A DNA stretch of 64,000 nucleotides from CAXNKG01 sp964202965 (GTDB lineage Bacteria; Acidobacteriota; Vicinamibacteria; Vicinamibacterales; UBA2999). Made by a program: the position numbers and the translations under genes. Within the stretch, counting starts at the first letter, position 1; each line of letters starts with the position of its first letter. Shown here piece by piece: positions 37,048 to 45,999 of the stretch. The stretch is from the NCBI GenBank assembly GCA_964202965.1, contig CAXNKG010000004.1:67861-131860 (forward strand), given 5' to 3'. The notes under the pieces were generated by a model. That model ran no database searches. It had not been told where the DNA came from and saw nothing but the letters and a program-made list of their open reading frames with translations.

Positions 37048-39843
37048 TCACGGTGCACTCGTCGGACTTCCACGAATCCGCCGGCGGACTTCTGCCAGAA
37101 GCGGGTCTTCGTCGGCCGTTCCCCGGATGGTGAGATACGTGCGGTATGGCTCGGCAATCCCTGGACTATTCAAGGCTTCGCGGACACGGCCCTGGTAATA
37201 GTAAACGGGCGGCAGATAGCCGTACGTGGGCTCCTCGTCCAGGAAGAGTGCCAAGGCCTCGCCGCGGCGCGTCAGGCAGCGGTCAAACTCAGAATCAGCC
37301 TGCGTGAACGCTCCGGCGCCAAAGTACGCGCGCCCGAGATCGTAATGGCCGATCCATGTGTCAAGAAGACCGTTGGCCTCGATCAGCGTCTTGATCGCGA
37401 GGCGCGGATCTCGATTCTTGAGCGCCGCGTTCGCATTAATGATCTTGGCGTAGGCTTGGGGCTCGGCTTGGAGCTCTGAGGCGAGGCTTGTGGCCACTGT
37501 GCTAGCCCTGGGCATTTCGCCGGCTTCGACGAACACACGCGCCGCCAGGAATCGGATCTTCACAGTCTGGCTGTTCGCTAACGCGGTGTCGGCGGCTTCG
37601 ACAGCCGCGCGCCTTTGGCCGCGCACCAACTGCGCGTATCCGAGTGCGGCGAACCTGTTGGCGGCTCTGTCTGGGTCCTTTGCCGCGAGGGCTGCGGCGG
37701 CGCCTTGCTCAAGAATGCCAACCGCCTCGGACAAACGTCCTTCGTACAGCGCCAAATCGGCGAGTCCAGCTGCCGCGAAGGAAGCGCCCTGGTCGTTGAC
37801 CTTCGCCAGTTGCTGGTAGGACTCAGCAGCCTGGGACAGCTGGCCCCGTCCGAGCTGAGCAAAGGCTGAGGACAGCAAGGCCATCGGGCTCCCCAGTTCC
37901 TGCGCTGTTCGCGCCTCCTGTTCCGCGGTTTGAAAATCGCCCGCATACGCCGCGTACAGCGCGAAATTCAGCCTGTAGAGCGCGCGCTTTGGCAGAATGG
38001 CTACGGCGCGCTGAATCTCATCCAACGCCTGAGGCAGGTTTCGCAGATACGTCAGGCACAGCGCCAGGTTATTGCGCGCTCCGACGTCAGCTGCGTACCG
38101 GGCGACGAGATCGCCGTATTCCTTCACGCACGCCTGGTAGTCGCCGGTGATGTAGTAGAAGAGCCCACGCGTGCGGTACCGTTCGCGCTCGGTCATGCCG
38201 TCCACATGACGAACAGCTTCCTTGATGTACCTCTCGGCGTCCTGCTGCCTATCCAGGTTTCGCGACGCGATAGCCATGCTTGCATGTCCGAGGCCGAAGC
38301 TCGGATCCAGGGCTACCGCCCTGGAGAAGCTCTGTAGTGCCTCATCCGACTTGTTCCGGGACAAGGCATCCGTGCCCTCTGCATACTCACGTACGACTTC
38401 TAGTGAGGTGGCGGAAAGCGTTTCCATGGCGAAGCGCTGCGCGGAGTCTGACGCGTCATCCCCGAGCGCTTCACGAACGGTGGTGACCAGTCTCGTCGCT
38501 TCCGACAGGACGCGGTCCTTGTCGGACACCGTCCCCTCAGCGATCCCGATTACGTCGCCGGTGACCGCCTGAACTGCTCTCACTGAAAGCCTGTAGCCGC
38601 CGGCTTGACGTTCCAGAGAACCCGACAGCACCACGCCCAGGCCTTGCTTTACCGCGATCTGGCGCGCGGCGATCTCATCCAGTTGTTCAGGCGGCGGTAC
38701 GCCCAGCCGGGGGCCGATGAGCGTGCGGTCATACGCCGTAATGAAACCGGCGCCTTCCAGGACGATTCGTAGCACCGGCTCGAGTGTGTGGTCGAACGTG
38801 GGGTCGTCAGTGCGGTTCTGGAAGTCCGCGATCACGACCGAGACCGGCTCGTGCGGGACGGCGGGGGTCGATCTCCATGCGTACCACCAGGCGCCCGCCA
38901 AGAGAGCGAACGCCAGCGCGCCCCCGGCAGCCACGGCGGGAAGTCCGACAACGCGACGCGATCTGCTGGCCGCTGATCGACCCTCGTCTATCTCGATGCG
39001 TACGTCCGAGATGTCATGCAGACGGTGCCGCTGGTCCTTCTGGAGACAGCGGCGCAGCAGCTCCCGGATCCGCGCGGGAGTAGAAGCGGGAAGTGCGTGC
39101 CAGTCCGGCTCACGTTCGAGGATCTTCGCAATCGTGTCGGAGATCGTCTCGCCGCCAAACGCGGAGCGCCCGCTGAGCATTTCGAACAGCACACATCCGA
39201 ACGCCCAGACATCGGTCCGCCAGTCGACCGGCATTCCCCGCGCCTGCTCCGGACTCATGTACGCAGGAGTCCCCATGACCGCGCCCAAGCGCGTCGCCGC
39301 AGGGCTCGTGATCGTCGGTGATTGCGATAACAGAGTCGAGGCTTCAGCCTCCGGGTCAGAAGCCTGGACGAGCTTTGCAAGCCCGAAGTCCAGCACCTTC
39401 ACCGTCCCGTTCGGCCGCAGCTTGATATTGGCTGGCTTCAGATCACGGTGAATCACCCGCTGTTCGCGGGCGGCTTCGAGTGCCTCGGCAATCTGCCGTG
39501 CGACCGGCAGCGCCTCGTCCAATGGCATGGGGCCCTGACGAATACGATCCTCGAGCGTGCGGCCGTCGACCAGTTCCAGGACGAGCGCCTGCCTGCCGTC
39601 CGATTCTTCAAACCCGTAGATAGTTCCGATATTCGGGTGATTCAGCGACGCAAGGACTTGCGCCTCCTGCTTGAATCGAGCAAGCCGCTGCGAGTCCGCA
39701 GCGAAGACATCTGGAAGGACCTTGATCGCGACATCGCGGTTGAGCCTCGTGTCGCGCGCACGATACACCTCGCCCATGCCGCCCGCTCCGAGCAGGGCGA
39801 CGATTTCATAGGGCCCGAGTCTGCTTCCTGGAGCAACTGCCAC
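37048..39843 (-). CDS. Serine/threonine protein kinase fused to TPR domain
   Basis: 931 residues, GTG start. Residues 11-280 are a PknB-type kinase: LGPYEIVALLGAGGMGEVYRARD, VAIKVLP, the catalytic loop VIHRDLKPANIKL, DFGLAKL and GTPAYMSPEQARG. One membrane helix (about 308-328, GGALAFALLAGAWWYAW) is followed by a TolB-like nucleotide or sugar-binding-like stretch (VIADFQNRTDDPTF) and about ten TPR units (RAVALDPSFGLGHASMAIASRNL; ARNNLALCLTYLRNLPQALDEI). This is the common acidobacterial membrane kinase architecture. Base composition looks less GC-rich than its neighbours. Substrates are unknown. Confidence 0.92.
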   Translation of the reverse strand: MAVAPGSRLGPYEIVALLGAGGMGEVYRARDTRLNRDVAIKVLPDVFAADSQRLARFKQEAQVLASLNHPNIGTIYGFEESDGRQALVLELVDGRTLEDRIRQGPMPLDEALPVARQIAEALEAAREQRVIHRDLKPANIKLRPNGTVKVLDFGLAKLVQASDPEAEASTLLSQSPTITSPAATRLGAVMGTPAYMSPEQARGMPVDWRTDVWAFGCVLFEMLSGRSAFGGETISDTIAKILEREPDWHALPASTPARIRELLRRCLQKDQRHRLHDISDVRIEIDEGRSAASRSRRVVGLPAVAAGGALAFALLAGAWWYAWRSTPAVPHEPVSVVIADFQNRTDDPTFDHTLEPVLRIVLEGAGFITAYDRTLIGPRLGVPPPEQLDEIAARQIAVKQGLGVVLSGSLERQAGGYRLSVRAVQAVTGDVIGIAEGTVSDKDRVLSEATRLVTTVREALGDDASDSAQRFAMETLSATSLEVVREYAEGTDALSRNKSDEALQSFSRAVALDPSFGLGHASMAIASRNLDRQQDAERYIKEAVRHVDGMTERERYRTRGLFYYITGDYQACVKEYGDLVARYAADVGARNNLALCLTYLRNLPQALDEIQRAVAILPKRALYRLNFALYAAYAGDFQTAEQEARTAQELGSPMALLSSAFAQLGRGQLSQAAESYQQLAKVNDQGASFAAAGLADLALYEGRLSEAVGILEQGAAAALAAKDPDRAANRFAALGYAQLVRGQRRAAVEAADTALANSQTVKIRFLAARVFVEAGEMPRASTVATSLASELQAEPQAYAKIINANAALKNRDPRLAIKTLIEANGLLDTWIGHYDLGRAYFGAGAFTQADSEFDRCLTRRGEALALFLDEEPTYGYLPPVYYYQGRVREALNSPGIAEPYRTYLTIRGTADEDPLLAEVRRRIRGSPTSAP

Positions 39844-39931
39844 AGTTCTGGGTGACCCGATTCTCGATTAGAGCGACTGCCGCCTGTAGCTGACCTTTGT
39901 GAGCTGCATGGCTCTCTCTGCGTCTGGTGGC

Positions 39932-40549
39932 CTACCCCGCGCGGCGCTCGTCGCTGCGGCGCCGCTGCTCGCGCGCGATGTTGACATCGGTCACGCGGGC
40001 GCTCAGCAGCCGCTGGAACCTCAGGTAGTAATCGGCCGCCGACACCACCGCGACGACCAGCACAACCCAGAGCATGGCGTACCCGACCGGCCGGAGCGCG
40101 GGCCACGACCCCCACCCCACAATCAGCAGAAGGATGGTCGCCACCTGCAGCGACATCTTGAGCTTGCCGAGCGGCGAGGCCGGCATCGTAAAGCCCCTGG
40201 CATGGGCCAGGCTGCGAAGACCCGTAATGGCGAACTCGCGCCCGATGATCAGGGCCACCATCCATGCGGGCGCCGCATCGAGCTGGACGAGGGAGATGAA
40301 CGCCGCGGAGGTGAGGAGCTTGTCGGCGATGGGGTCGAGGATCTGGCCCAGCCACGTCACCTGGCGGCGGCGGCGCGCCAGGTAGCCATCCAGCCAGTCC
40401 GTGAGCGACGCGAGGCCAAAAATACCCGCGCCGAACAGGTCCTTCGGCATGCCGGCGATCCGGCGTCCCTCGAACTCGGTCAACAACACCACGACCAGCA
40501 GCGGCACCAGGACGATGCGCACAACCGTGAGTGCGGTCGGCAGGTTCAT
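39932..40549 (-). CDS. pgsA: CDP-diacylglycerol-glycerol-3-phosphate 3-phosphatidyltransferase
   Basis: Makes phosphatidylglycerol phosphate, the first step to PG and cardiolipin. 205 residues, with about five membrane helices and the full CDP-alcohol phosphotransferase motif DWLDGYLARRRRQVTWLG followed by QILDPIADK. The start MNLPTALTVVRIVLVPL is typical. The C-terminal tail is basic (REQRRRSDERRAG). It is divergent from the nucleotidyltransferase gene. Confidence 0.94.
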   Translation of the reverse strand: MNLPTALTVVRIVLVPLLVVVLLTEFEGRRIAGMPKDLFGAGIFGLASLTDWLDGYLARRRRQVTWLGQILDPIADKLLTSAAFISLVQLDAAPAWMVALIIGREFAITGLRSLAHARGFTMPASPLGKLKMSLQVATILLLIVGWGSWPALRPVGYAMLWVVLVVAVVSAADYYLRFQRLLSARVTDVNIAREQRRRSDERRAG

Positions 40550-40596
40550 TGGCGAGCCATTCTACCATCGCCCATCGGGTATGATCGCAGGTCGTC

Positions 40597-41655
40597 ATGA
40601 AGGCGATTCTTCTGGCCGGGGGGCAGGGCACCCGCCTGCGGCCCCTCACGCTGCACACGCCCAAGCCGATCGTGCCGATCTTCGATCGGCCGTTCCTGCG
40701 GTACCAGATCGATCTCGTCAGCCAGATCCCCGAGATCGACGAAGTCATCCTCAGCCTCAACTATCAGCCGGACCGGATTGAGCAGGTGTTCGGCGACGGC
40801 TCCTCGCTCGGGGTGAAGATCCGGTACGTCGTCGAGCCGGAGCCGCTTGGGACCGGCGGCGCGATCAAGTATGCCGCGCGCGGGGTGACCGGGTCGGTCG
40901 TCGTCTTCAACGGAGACGTCCTCACGCAGATCGACCTCGCCGACGTCATCGCCCTCCACCGGGCGCGCCGCGCCAGGGCGACGATCGTCCTGACTCCGGT
41001 CGACAATCCAACGGCCTACGGACTGGTCGAAACGCACGCGGACGGACGCGTGAAGCGGTTCCTCGAGAAGCCGAAGGCCGACGAGATCACGACCAACCGC
41101 ATCAACGCGGGCATGTACGTCCTGGAGCCGGACACGTTCGACCGGATTCCCGACAGCGTGCCCTGGTCGATCGAGCGCAAGTATTTTCCGTCGCTGGTCG
41201 AGCGGAATGAGACCTTCGTCGCGTACGTCTACGAAGGCTACTGGATTGATATCGGGACGCATGAGAAGTACACGCAGGTCCATCGAGACATCATGGACGG
41301 CCGATTCGCGACCGAGCCCTTCGCCAGCGCACCGGCCTCGCGGATCGTGTCGGCGCCAGGGGCCTCGATCGCGGCTGAGGCGACGCTCGAGGGACCCTGC
41401 TTTATCGATGCCGGTGTCGTGATCGGCGCCGGCGCCCGCATCGGACCTCACACGGTGATTGGCCGGGGCGTACGGGTCGGCGAGGGCGCGTGTGTGACAG
41501 AGTCCATCGTGTGGCCGGACTGCCGGATTGAATCCGGCGCGTCGGTGCACCACGCCATCCTCGGCCATCGATGCCACCTGGGCGCGAACGTCACTCTGGA
41601 CGGCGACGCCGTGCTGGGCGACGACACGGTCCTCACGGCTCACTCCCGCGCCTGA
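40597..41655 (+). CDS. Sugar-1-phosphate nucleotidyltransferase (mannose-1-phosphate guanylyltransferase type)
   Basis: 352 residues: an N-terminal nucleotidyltransferase domain (KAILLAGGQGTRLRPLTLHTPKP, EPLGTGGAIKYA, VVFNGDVLTQ, FLEKPKADE, NAGMYVLEP, YWIDIGTHEKY) and a C-terminal left-handed beta helix of hexapeptides (VVIGAGARIGPHTVIGRGVRVGEGA). Together with the following phosphohexomutase it would make GDP-mannose or a similar activated sugar. The exact nucleotide and sugar cannot be read with certainty. Confidence 0.9.
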   Translation: MKAILLAGGQGTRLRPLTLHTPKPIVPIFDRPFLRYQIDLVSQIPEIDEVILSLNYQPDRIEQVFGDGSSLGVKIRYVVEPEPLGTGGAIKYAARGVTGSVVVFNGDVLTQIDLADVIALHRARRARATIVLTPVDNPTAYGLVETHADGRVKRFLEKPKADEITTNRINAGMYVLEPDTFDRIPDSVPWSIERKYFPSLVERNETFVAYVYEGYWIDIGTHEKYTQVHRDIMDGRFATEPFASAPASRIVSAPGASIAAEATLEGPCFIDAGVVIGAGARIGPHTVIGRGVRVGEGACVTESIVWPDCRIESGASVHHAILGHRCHLGANVTLDGDAVLGDDTVLTAHSRA

Positions 41656-41718
41656 ACCCCAGGAACCTCAGGAACTTCAGGCACCCCAGGCACCCCAGGC
41701 ACCCCAGGCACCCCAGGA
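41656..41718 (+). repeat. Nonamer tandem repeat (ACCCCAGGC) before a start codon
   Basis: Seven 9-base units in a row: ACCCCAGGA, ACCTCAGGA, ACTTCAGGC, three ACCCCAGGC and ACCCCAGGA, followed by ACCC and the ATG at 41723. They fill the whole gap between two genes and leave no Shine-Dalgarno. The same nonamer occurs inverted at 58037. Confidence 0.9.
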
Positions 41719-41722
41719 ACCC

Positions 41723-43078
41723 ATGAACATCAACCCCGACATCTTCAAGGCCTACGACGTTCGAGGGCTCTACCCGGCCGAGATCAACGAAGACGTGGCG
41801 CGGCTCATCGGCCGGGGCTTTGCGGCCTATCTGGGCGTACCGGCGGTCGCCGTCTCGCGCGACATGCGGGTGTCGTCGCCCGCGATCGCCGCCGCGTTCA
41901 TTCATGGCGTGCGCGAGCAGGGCATCGACGTCGTCGACTACGGGATGCTCGGCACCGACATGATGTATTTCGCCGTGGTCCACGACCGCCTCGGCGGCGG
42001 CGCGCAGATCACGGCCTCACATAACCCGGGGCGGTACAACGGCATCAAGATGGTCCGCGCGGAGGCGCTGCCGCTCAGTGGCGATGCCGGCATCGGCGAT
42101 ATTCGCGACATGATCGCCAACGACCGCCTGCCGCGGCCGGCGAAGATTCAGGGCAGCCTCACCACGCGCTCGCGGGTGGATCAGTACGTCGAGAAGGTGA
42201 TGTCGTTCATCGACGCGGCAGCCATCACGCCCTTCAACGTCGTGCTCGACGCGGGAAGCGGAATGGGCGGACTCGTCGCCCCGCTGCTTTTCGACCGGCT
42301 CCCCTGCCGTACCACGCGCCTCTGCTTCGATATTGACGGGACATTCCCGAACCATGAGGCCAATCCGCTCATCGAGGAGAACCGCGCCGACATCACCGCC
42401 GAGGTCATCCGGCAGAAGGCAGACGTCGGCATCGCGTGGGACGGCGACGCCGACCGCTGCTTCTTCATCGACGGCAGTGGGGAATTCATTTCCGGCGACT
42501 TCATCACCGCGCTGCTCGCAGAAGCGTTCCTGATGAAGCATCCCGGGTCGACCGTGGTGTACGACCTGCGTGCGAGCCATGCGGTCAGAGACACCGCCGC
42601 GAGATACGGCGGGCGTGCCCTGATGAACCGCGTCGGGCACGCCTTCATCAAACGGCGGATGCGTGAAGAAGATGCCATCTTTGGCGGCGAGGTGACCGGT
42701 CACTATTACTTCCGCGACTTCTATTACGCGGACAACGGATTCATCCCGGCCCTCCTCATCCTGGAGCTGATGTCCACGAAGGGACAGTCGCTCCGCGAGT
42801 TGCTGCAGCCGTTCCGCGAGCGCTATTTCATCTCCGGAGAGATCAACACCCAGCTGCCCTCGATGCGCGACGTGCCGAAGAAACTGGCGGCCATCGAGGC
42901 GCGCTACAAGGATGCCAGGGTCGAGAAACTGGATGGCATTTCCGTGGACTATCCCGACTGGCACTTCAACGTGCGGCCGTCGAACACCGAGCCGCTCCTG
43001 CGCCTCAATCTGGAGGCGGCGTCGCCGTCGATGATGGAGAAAAAGCGGGACGAAGTGCTGGAGATTATTCGAGGGTAG
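41723..43078 (+). CDS. Phosphomannomutase/phosphoglucomutase
   Basis: 451 residues of the alpha-D-phosphohexomutase family: FKAYDVRGLYPAEI, the active-site serine loop ITASHNPGRYNGIK, the metal loop WDGDADRCFFID, the sugar-recognition GGEVTGHYYFRDF and the phosphate-binding VRPSNTEPLLRLNLE. The frame is open upstream through the nonamer repeat, but the family start is MNINPDIFKAYD at 41723. It is probably transcribed with the upstream nucleotidyltransferase gene. Confidence 0.95.
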   Translation: MNINPDIFKAYDVRGLYPAEINEDVARLIGRGFAAYLGVPAVAVSRDMRVSSPAIAAAFIHGVREQGIDVVDYGMLGTDMMYFAVVHDRLGGGAQITASHNPGRYNGIKMVRAEALPLSGDAGIGDIRDMIANDRLPRPAKIQGSLTTRSRVDQYVEKVMSFIDAAAITPFNVVLDAGSGMGGLVAPLLFDRLPCRTTRLCFDIDGTFPNHEANPLIEENRADITAEVIRQKADVGIAWDGDADRCFFIDGSGEFISGDFITALLAEAFLMKHPGSTVVYDLRASHAVRDTAARYGGRALMNRVGHAFIKRRMREEDAIFGGEVTGHYYFRDFYYADNGFIPALLILELMSTKGQSLRELLQPFRERYFISGEINTQLPSMRDVPKKLAAIEARYKDARVEKLDGISVDYPDWHFNVRPSNTEPLLRLNLEAASPSMMEKKRDEVLEIIRG

Positions 43079-43117
43079 GGTGGCTTGCCAACCGAAGCTC
43101 GCGCAGCGAGCGAAGGC

Positions 43118-43191
43118 TGGAGCGGGCGACGGGAATCGAACCCGTGTTCGTGGCTTGGGAAGCCACTTTCTTGCCACTAGAAGACGCCCGC
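43118..43191 (-). tRNA. tRNA-Gly (CCC)
   Basis: 74 bases including an encoded CCA. The seven-pair acceptor GCGGGCG/CGCCCGC is perfect; the anticodon stem GTGGC/GCCAC encloses TTCCCAA with anticodon CCC; the T-arm has ACGGG, TTCGATT, CCCGT. It is followed on the minus strand by an imperfect hairpin (43087-43120, GCTCGC stem) that may act as terminator. Confidence 0.95.
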
Positions 43192-43225
43192 GCGGCCTGA
43201 CGCTCAGGCATTATCTCATCCCCTT

Positions 43226-43915
43226 CTACCGGAACGAAAGGCCCGCGCCGGCCACGACCGTTGCCGCCTTCGGGGTCCGTGCCTCCTTGGTCGCCCGTGC
43301 CGCAATCATGTGAAAACGGACGTCGAACGAAAACGCGACGTGGCCGCTCAGGAACCATCGCGCGCCCCCGCCGACATTGATCGCCTGGCGCCGCTGCAAC
43401 TCGAGCACCTTCTCCCCCACCGTCGACGCCGTGCTGCTGCTCCCTGACGCGTAGGCGGACGCGGTCGACGTGATGCGCACCTGCCCGACACCGGCACTGA
43501 CGTAGCTCCAGCCGGTCGACGACCCGAAGTTCAGTGACAACTGCGGGGCCAGGATCGTCATCGCGCTCTCGACGTCGGGGCTCGTCTGGCGCGCCGGGGG
43601 CGTGGACGCACTGCCGCCGGGCTGCGCGGGGGACGCGCGCCCGGTGGTACGCGCGAGCGTCGCGCCAATGCCCAGCCGTGCCGGACCCAGGCCCAGCGGA
43701 TAGACGTGCCCCCCGACGTCCAGGCCGAGGGCCCGCGTCGGGACGAACGTGCCGCTTGGCAGGACCGGAAAGAAGGTCGCATCCTGCGGCAGACCGGCGA
43801 TGGCGAGCCGCAGATCGACGATGTACGGGCCGGGTGGCCCGGGTTCCTGCGCCGCCGTCGTCGACGGTGCCAGGAGCATGCCAGCAAGCCCAATCAGATA
43901 GACGCCGAGCGGCAT
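43226..43915 (-). CDS. Outer-membrane beta-barrel-like protein, function unknown
   Basis: 229 residues from the ATG at 43915 (PLGVYLIGLAGMLLAPSTTAAQ is a signal peptide); the frame further upstream overlaps deoC and is not credible. Alternating strand patterns with Gly turns (LDVGGHVYPLGLGPARLGIGATLAR; LAPQLSLNFGSSTGWSYVSAGVG; INVGGGARWFLSGHVAFSFDVRFHMIAA) suggest an eight-stranded barrel. It ends VVAGAGLSFR. No family assignment is possible by eye. It lies five bases after deoC. Confidence 0.65.
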   Translation of the reverse strand: MPLGVYLIGLAGMLLAPSTTAAQEPGPPGPYIVDLRLAIAGLPQDATFFPVLPSGTFVPTRALGLDVGGHVYPLGLGPARLGIGATLARTTGRASPAQPGGSASTPPARQTSPDVESAMTILAPQLSLNFGSSTGWSYVSAGVGQVRITSTASAYASGSSSTASTVGEKVLELQRRQAINVGGGARWFLSGHVAFSFDVRFHMIAARATKEARTPKAATVVAGAGLSFR

Positions 43916-43919
43916 CGCC

Positions 43920-44795
43920 TCAGTAGCCTTTAGGGGTTGCGGCGGGCTGCTGGCCGCGCGATTCCTGCACGATCCGGACGCCCGCGCTCGCGCCAATACG
44001 GGTGGCGCCCGCCGCGACCATCGCCTTCAACCCCTCGAGGTCGCGCACACCGCCGGCCGCCTTCACGCCCATCTCCTCGCCGACCACGCGGCGCATGAGC
44101 GCGACGTCGTGGGCCGTGGCGCCGCCGGGGCCAAAGCCAGTGGACGTCTTGACGAAGTCAGCACCGGCGGCCTTGGCCAGCGTGCACGCGGTGATCTTCT
44201 CCTCGTCCGTCAGCAGGGCCGCTTCGATGATGACCTTGCTGACCGCGCCGGCCTCCCGGCAGGGGGCTGCCACCGCATCGATGTCGCGCTCGACGACCCG
44301 AAGATCGCCTGATTTCAGCGCCCCGACGTTGATGACCATGTCGATTTCACACGCCCCGTCAAAAATGGCGCGCCGGGTCTCAAAATGCTTCGCGTCGGCC
44401 GTCGTGGCACCCAGCGGGAAGCCGACCACCGAGCAGACCTTGACGCGGCTCGCCTTCAGCAATGTCGCGCAGAGCGACACCCAGGTCGGATTCACGCAGA
44501 CGCTCGCGAACTCATACTGCGCTGCCTCACGGCACAGTGTCTCGATCTCGGCTCGCGTTGCATCAGGCTTGAGCAGGGTGTGATCGATCATCTCCGCCAC
44601 GGTCCCGGCCGACCCGCCCGTGGCGTGGAGACCGAGTCTCGTCGCCCCCGCCTCCAGGATCTCCTTCAGCCGGTCCGGACAGCATTCGTAGACGAGCGAG
44701 TGGCAGCCGCATTGCTCGGGTGCCGCGCCGGCGTTCGCCGCGGCGAGCTCTTCGACAACGATCTGGATCAGGCGATGAATATCGACGGGCTGCAT
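43920..44795 (-). CDS. deoC: Deoxyribose-phosphate aldolase with N-terminal extension
   Basis: 291 residues. The catalytic part (about 70-280) has MIDHTLLKPDATRAEIE, FASVCVNPTWV, VCSVVGFPLGATTADAKHFE, EIDMVINVGALKSGD, KVIIEAALLTDEEK and the Schiff-base region GADFVKTSTGFG. It splits deoxyribose-5-P to acetaldehyde and glyceraldehyde-3-P. The first 65 residues are extra: an amphipathic helix (VDIHRLIQIVVEELAAANA) and a Cys-rich stretch (EQCGCHSLVYECCPDR). Such short helices target cargo to bacterial microcompartments. The ATG at 44795 lies 13 bases after rpiB; the frame upstream is shadow. Confidence 0.92.
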   Translation of the reverse strand: MQPVDIHRLIQIVVEELAAANAGAAPEQCGCHSLVYECCPDRLKEILEAGATRLGLHATGGSAGTVAEMIDHTLLKPDATRAEIETLCREAAQYEFASVCVNPTWVSLCATLLKASRVKVCSVVGFPLGATTADAKHFETRRAIFDGACEIDMVINVGALKSGDLRVVERDIDAVAAPCREAGAVSKVIIEAALLTDEEKITACTLAKAAGADFVKTSTGFGPGGATAHDVALMRRVVGEEMGVKAAGGVRDLEGLKAMVAAGATRIGASAGVRIVQESRGQQPAATPKGY

Positions 44796-44808
44796 CCGGA
44801 TGGCACGT

Positions 44809-45441
44809 TCAGGGGCGCCGGTGTTCAAGGTCCCGGATCTTGGCCAGCCGGCGCATGTACCGGGCGTCGCGCATCGGCGTCGCCAGGAACGTGTCGACGA
44901 TGGCGAGCGCTTCTTCGGTTGTGACAAGCGTGGATCCGAGCGCCAGCACGTTCGCGCCGTTGTGCTCGCGGGCATAGCGAGCGAGCGTCTGGGTGACGCA
45001 CATCGCCGCACGGATCCCGTCTACCTTGTTCGCTGCGATGGTCGACCCCAGCCCGGCCCCGTCGAGCACGATGCCCGCGTCAGCCTCGCCCCGCGCGACC
45101 TGAACGGCGACGAGGGCCGCCGTGTCCGGATAGTCCACCGGTTCGCTGGTATCGGTCCCGAGGTCGTGGACGGCAATGCCCCGTCCCCGCAGGTGCTGCC
45201 GGATCGCCGTCTTCAGGCCCACGGAGGTGTGATCGCCGGCCACAGCGACGGTGCGGATGTCCGAGGGCGGCGCGAGAGTCGCGATGTCGATGTCGGGCGT
45301 GTCGCGCACGACCGAGACACGCCGCGCCTTCAGCGTGTCGTGCGCGAGCGGCGTGACGTGTCCACCGGCGACCAGCACGACCGTGCTCCCGTACTCGAGC
45401 GTTCGCGCGTCGGCCTCGGTAATCATCTGAAACCGCTTCAT
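44809..45441 (-). CDS. rpiB: RpiB/LacA-type sugar-phosphate isomerase with N-terminal extension
   Basis: 210 residues. Residues 60-200 are RpiB: VAVAGDHTSVGLKTAIRQHLRGRG, HDLGTDTSEPVDYPDTAALVA, GIVLDGAGLGSTIAANKVDGIRAAMC and REHNGANVLALGS. The usual catalytic cysteine position (GTG/CGTG motif) reads LDGAGLG, so chemistry may be altered. The first 55 residues (ITEADARTLEYGSTVVLV, GGHVTPLAHDTLKARRV) match the ITEADxR...VTPLAxD module found on microcompartment-associated enzymes such as PduL or EutT/EutQ relatives. It is in one operon with deoC. Confidence 0.85.
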   Translation of the reverse strand: MKRFQMITEADARTLEYGSTVVLVAGGHVTPLAHDTLKARRVSVVRDTPDIDIATLAPPSDIRTVAVAGDHTSVGLKTAIRQHLRGRGIAVHDLGTDTSEPVDYPDTAALVAVQVARGEADAGIVLDGAGLGSTIAANKVDGIRAAMCVTQTLARYAREHNGANVLALGSTLVTTEEALAIVDTFLATPMRDARYMRRLAKIRDLEHRRP

Positions 45442-45483
45442 CGACGACGTATGTTACTGTGATTCGCGGTCGTCGTGGCTCCC

Positions 45484-45999
45484 ATGCAGGTACTCATATC
45501 CGCCGAACAGATCGAGGCGCGCGTGCGCGAACTCGCCGCCCAGATCAGTCGCGACCATCCCGACGGCGTCCACCTGATCGCGGTCCTCAAGGGCGCCTTT
45601 GTCTTTCTCTCCGATCTCGCGCGCGTCATCGACGTGCCGTGTTCGCTCGACTTCATGGCGGTCTCGAGCTATGGGTCGAGCACGAACTCCTCCGGCCAGG
45701 TCCAGCTGCTGAAGGATCTCGAGAGCGGCCTCGAAGGGCGCGACGTGATCATCGTCGAGGACATCGTCGACACCGGCCTCACCCTCGCCTACTTGCAGCA
45801 GATCCTCCAGGCACGGGCGCCCAGGCGCCTGCGGACCGCCTGCCTCCTGAGCAAACCGTCGCGGCGCAAGATCGCCGTCCCGGTCGATTACATCGGCTTC
45901 GAGATCGAGGACAAGTTCGTCGTCGGCTACGGCCTCGACCACGCCGAGAATTACCGGAACCTCCCGCACATCGCGGTGATCGAGGACCCGCAGCCCTAG
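45484..45999 (+). CDS. hpt: Hypoxanthine phosphoribosyltransferase
   Basis: Salvages hypoxanthine/guanine with PRPP. 171 residues from the ATG at 45484 (QVLISAEQIEARVRELA); a GTG three codons earlier is also in frame. Motifs: LIAVLKGAFVFLSDLAR, the SYGSSTNSSG loop, the PRPP signature VIIVEDIVDTGLTL, and the base-binding end YIGFEIEDKFVVGYGLDHAENYRNLP. Divergent from rpiB; its stop overlaps the convergent amidohydrolase gene by four bases. Confidence 0.95.
   Translation: MQVLISAEQIEARVRELAAQISRDHPDGVHLIAVLKGAFVFLSDLARVIDVPCSLDFMAVSSYGSSTNSSGQVQLLKDLESGLEGRDVIIVEDIVDTGLTLAYLQQILQARAPRRLRTACLLSKPSRRKIAVPVDYIGFEIEDKFVVGYGLDHAENYRNLPHIAVIEDPQP

Noticed and set aside
43087..43120. Hairpin beside tRNA-Gly as a mobile repeat
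   Set aside because: Single copy in the window with an imperfect stem; more simply a processing or termination hairpin.
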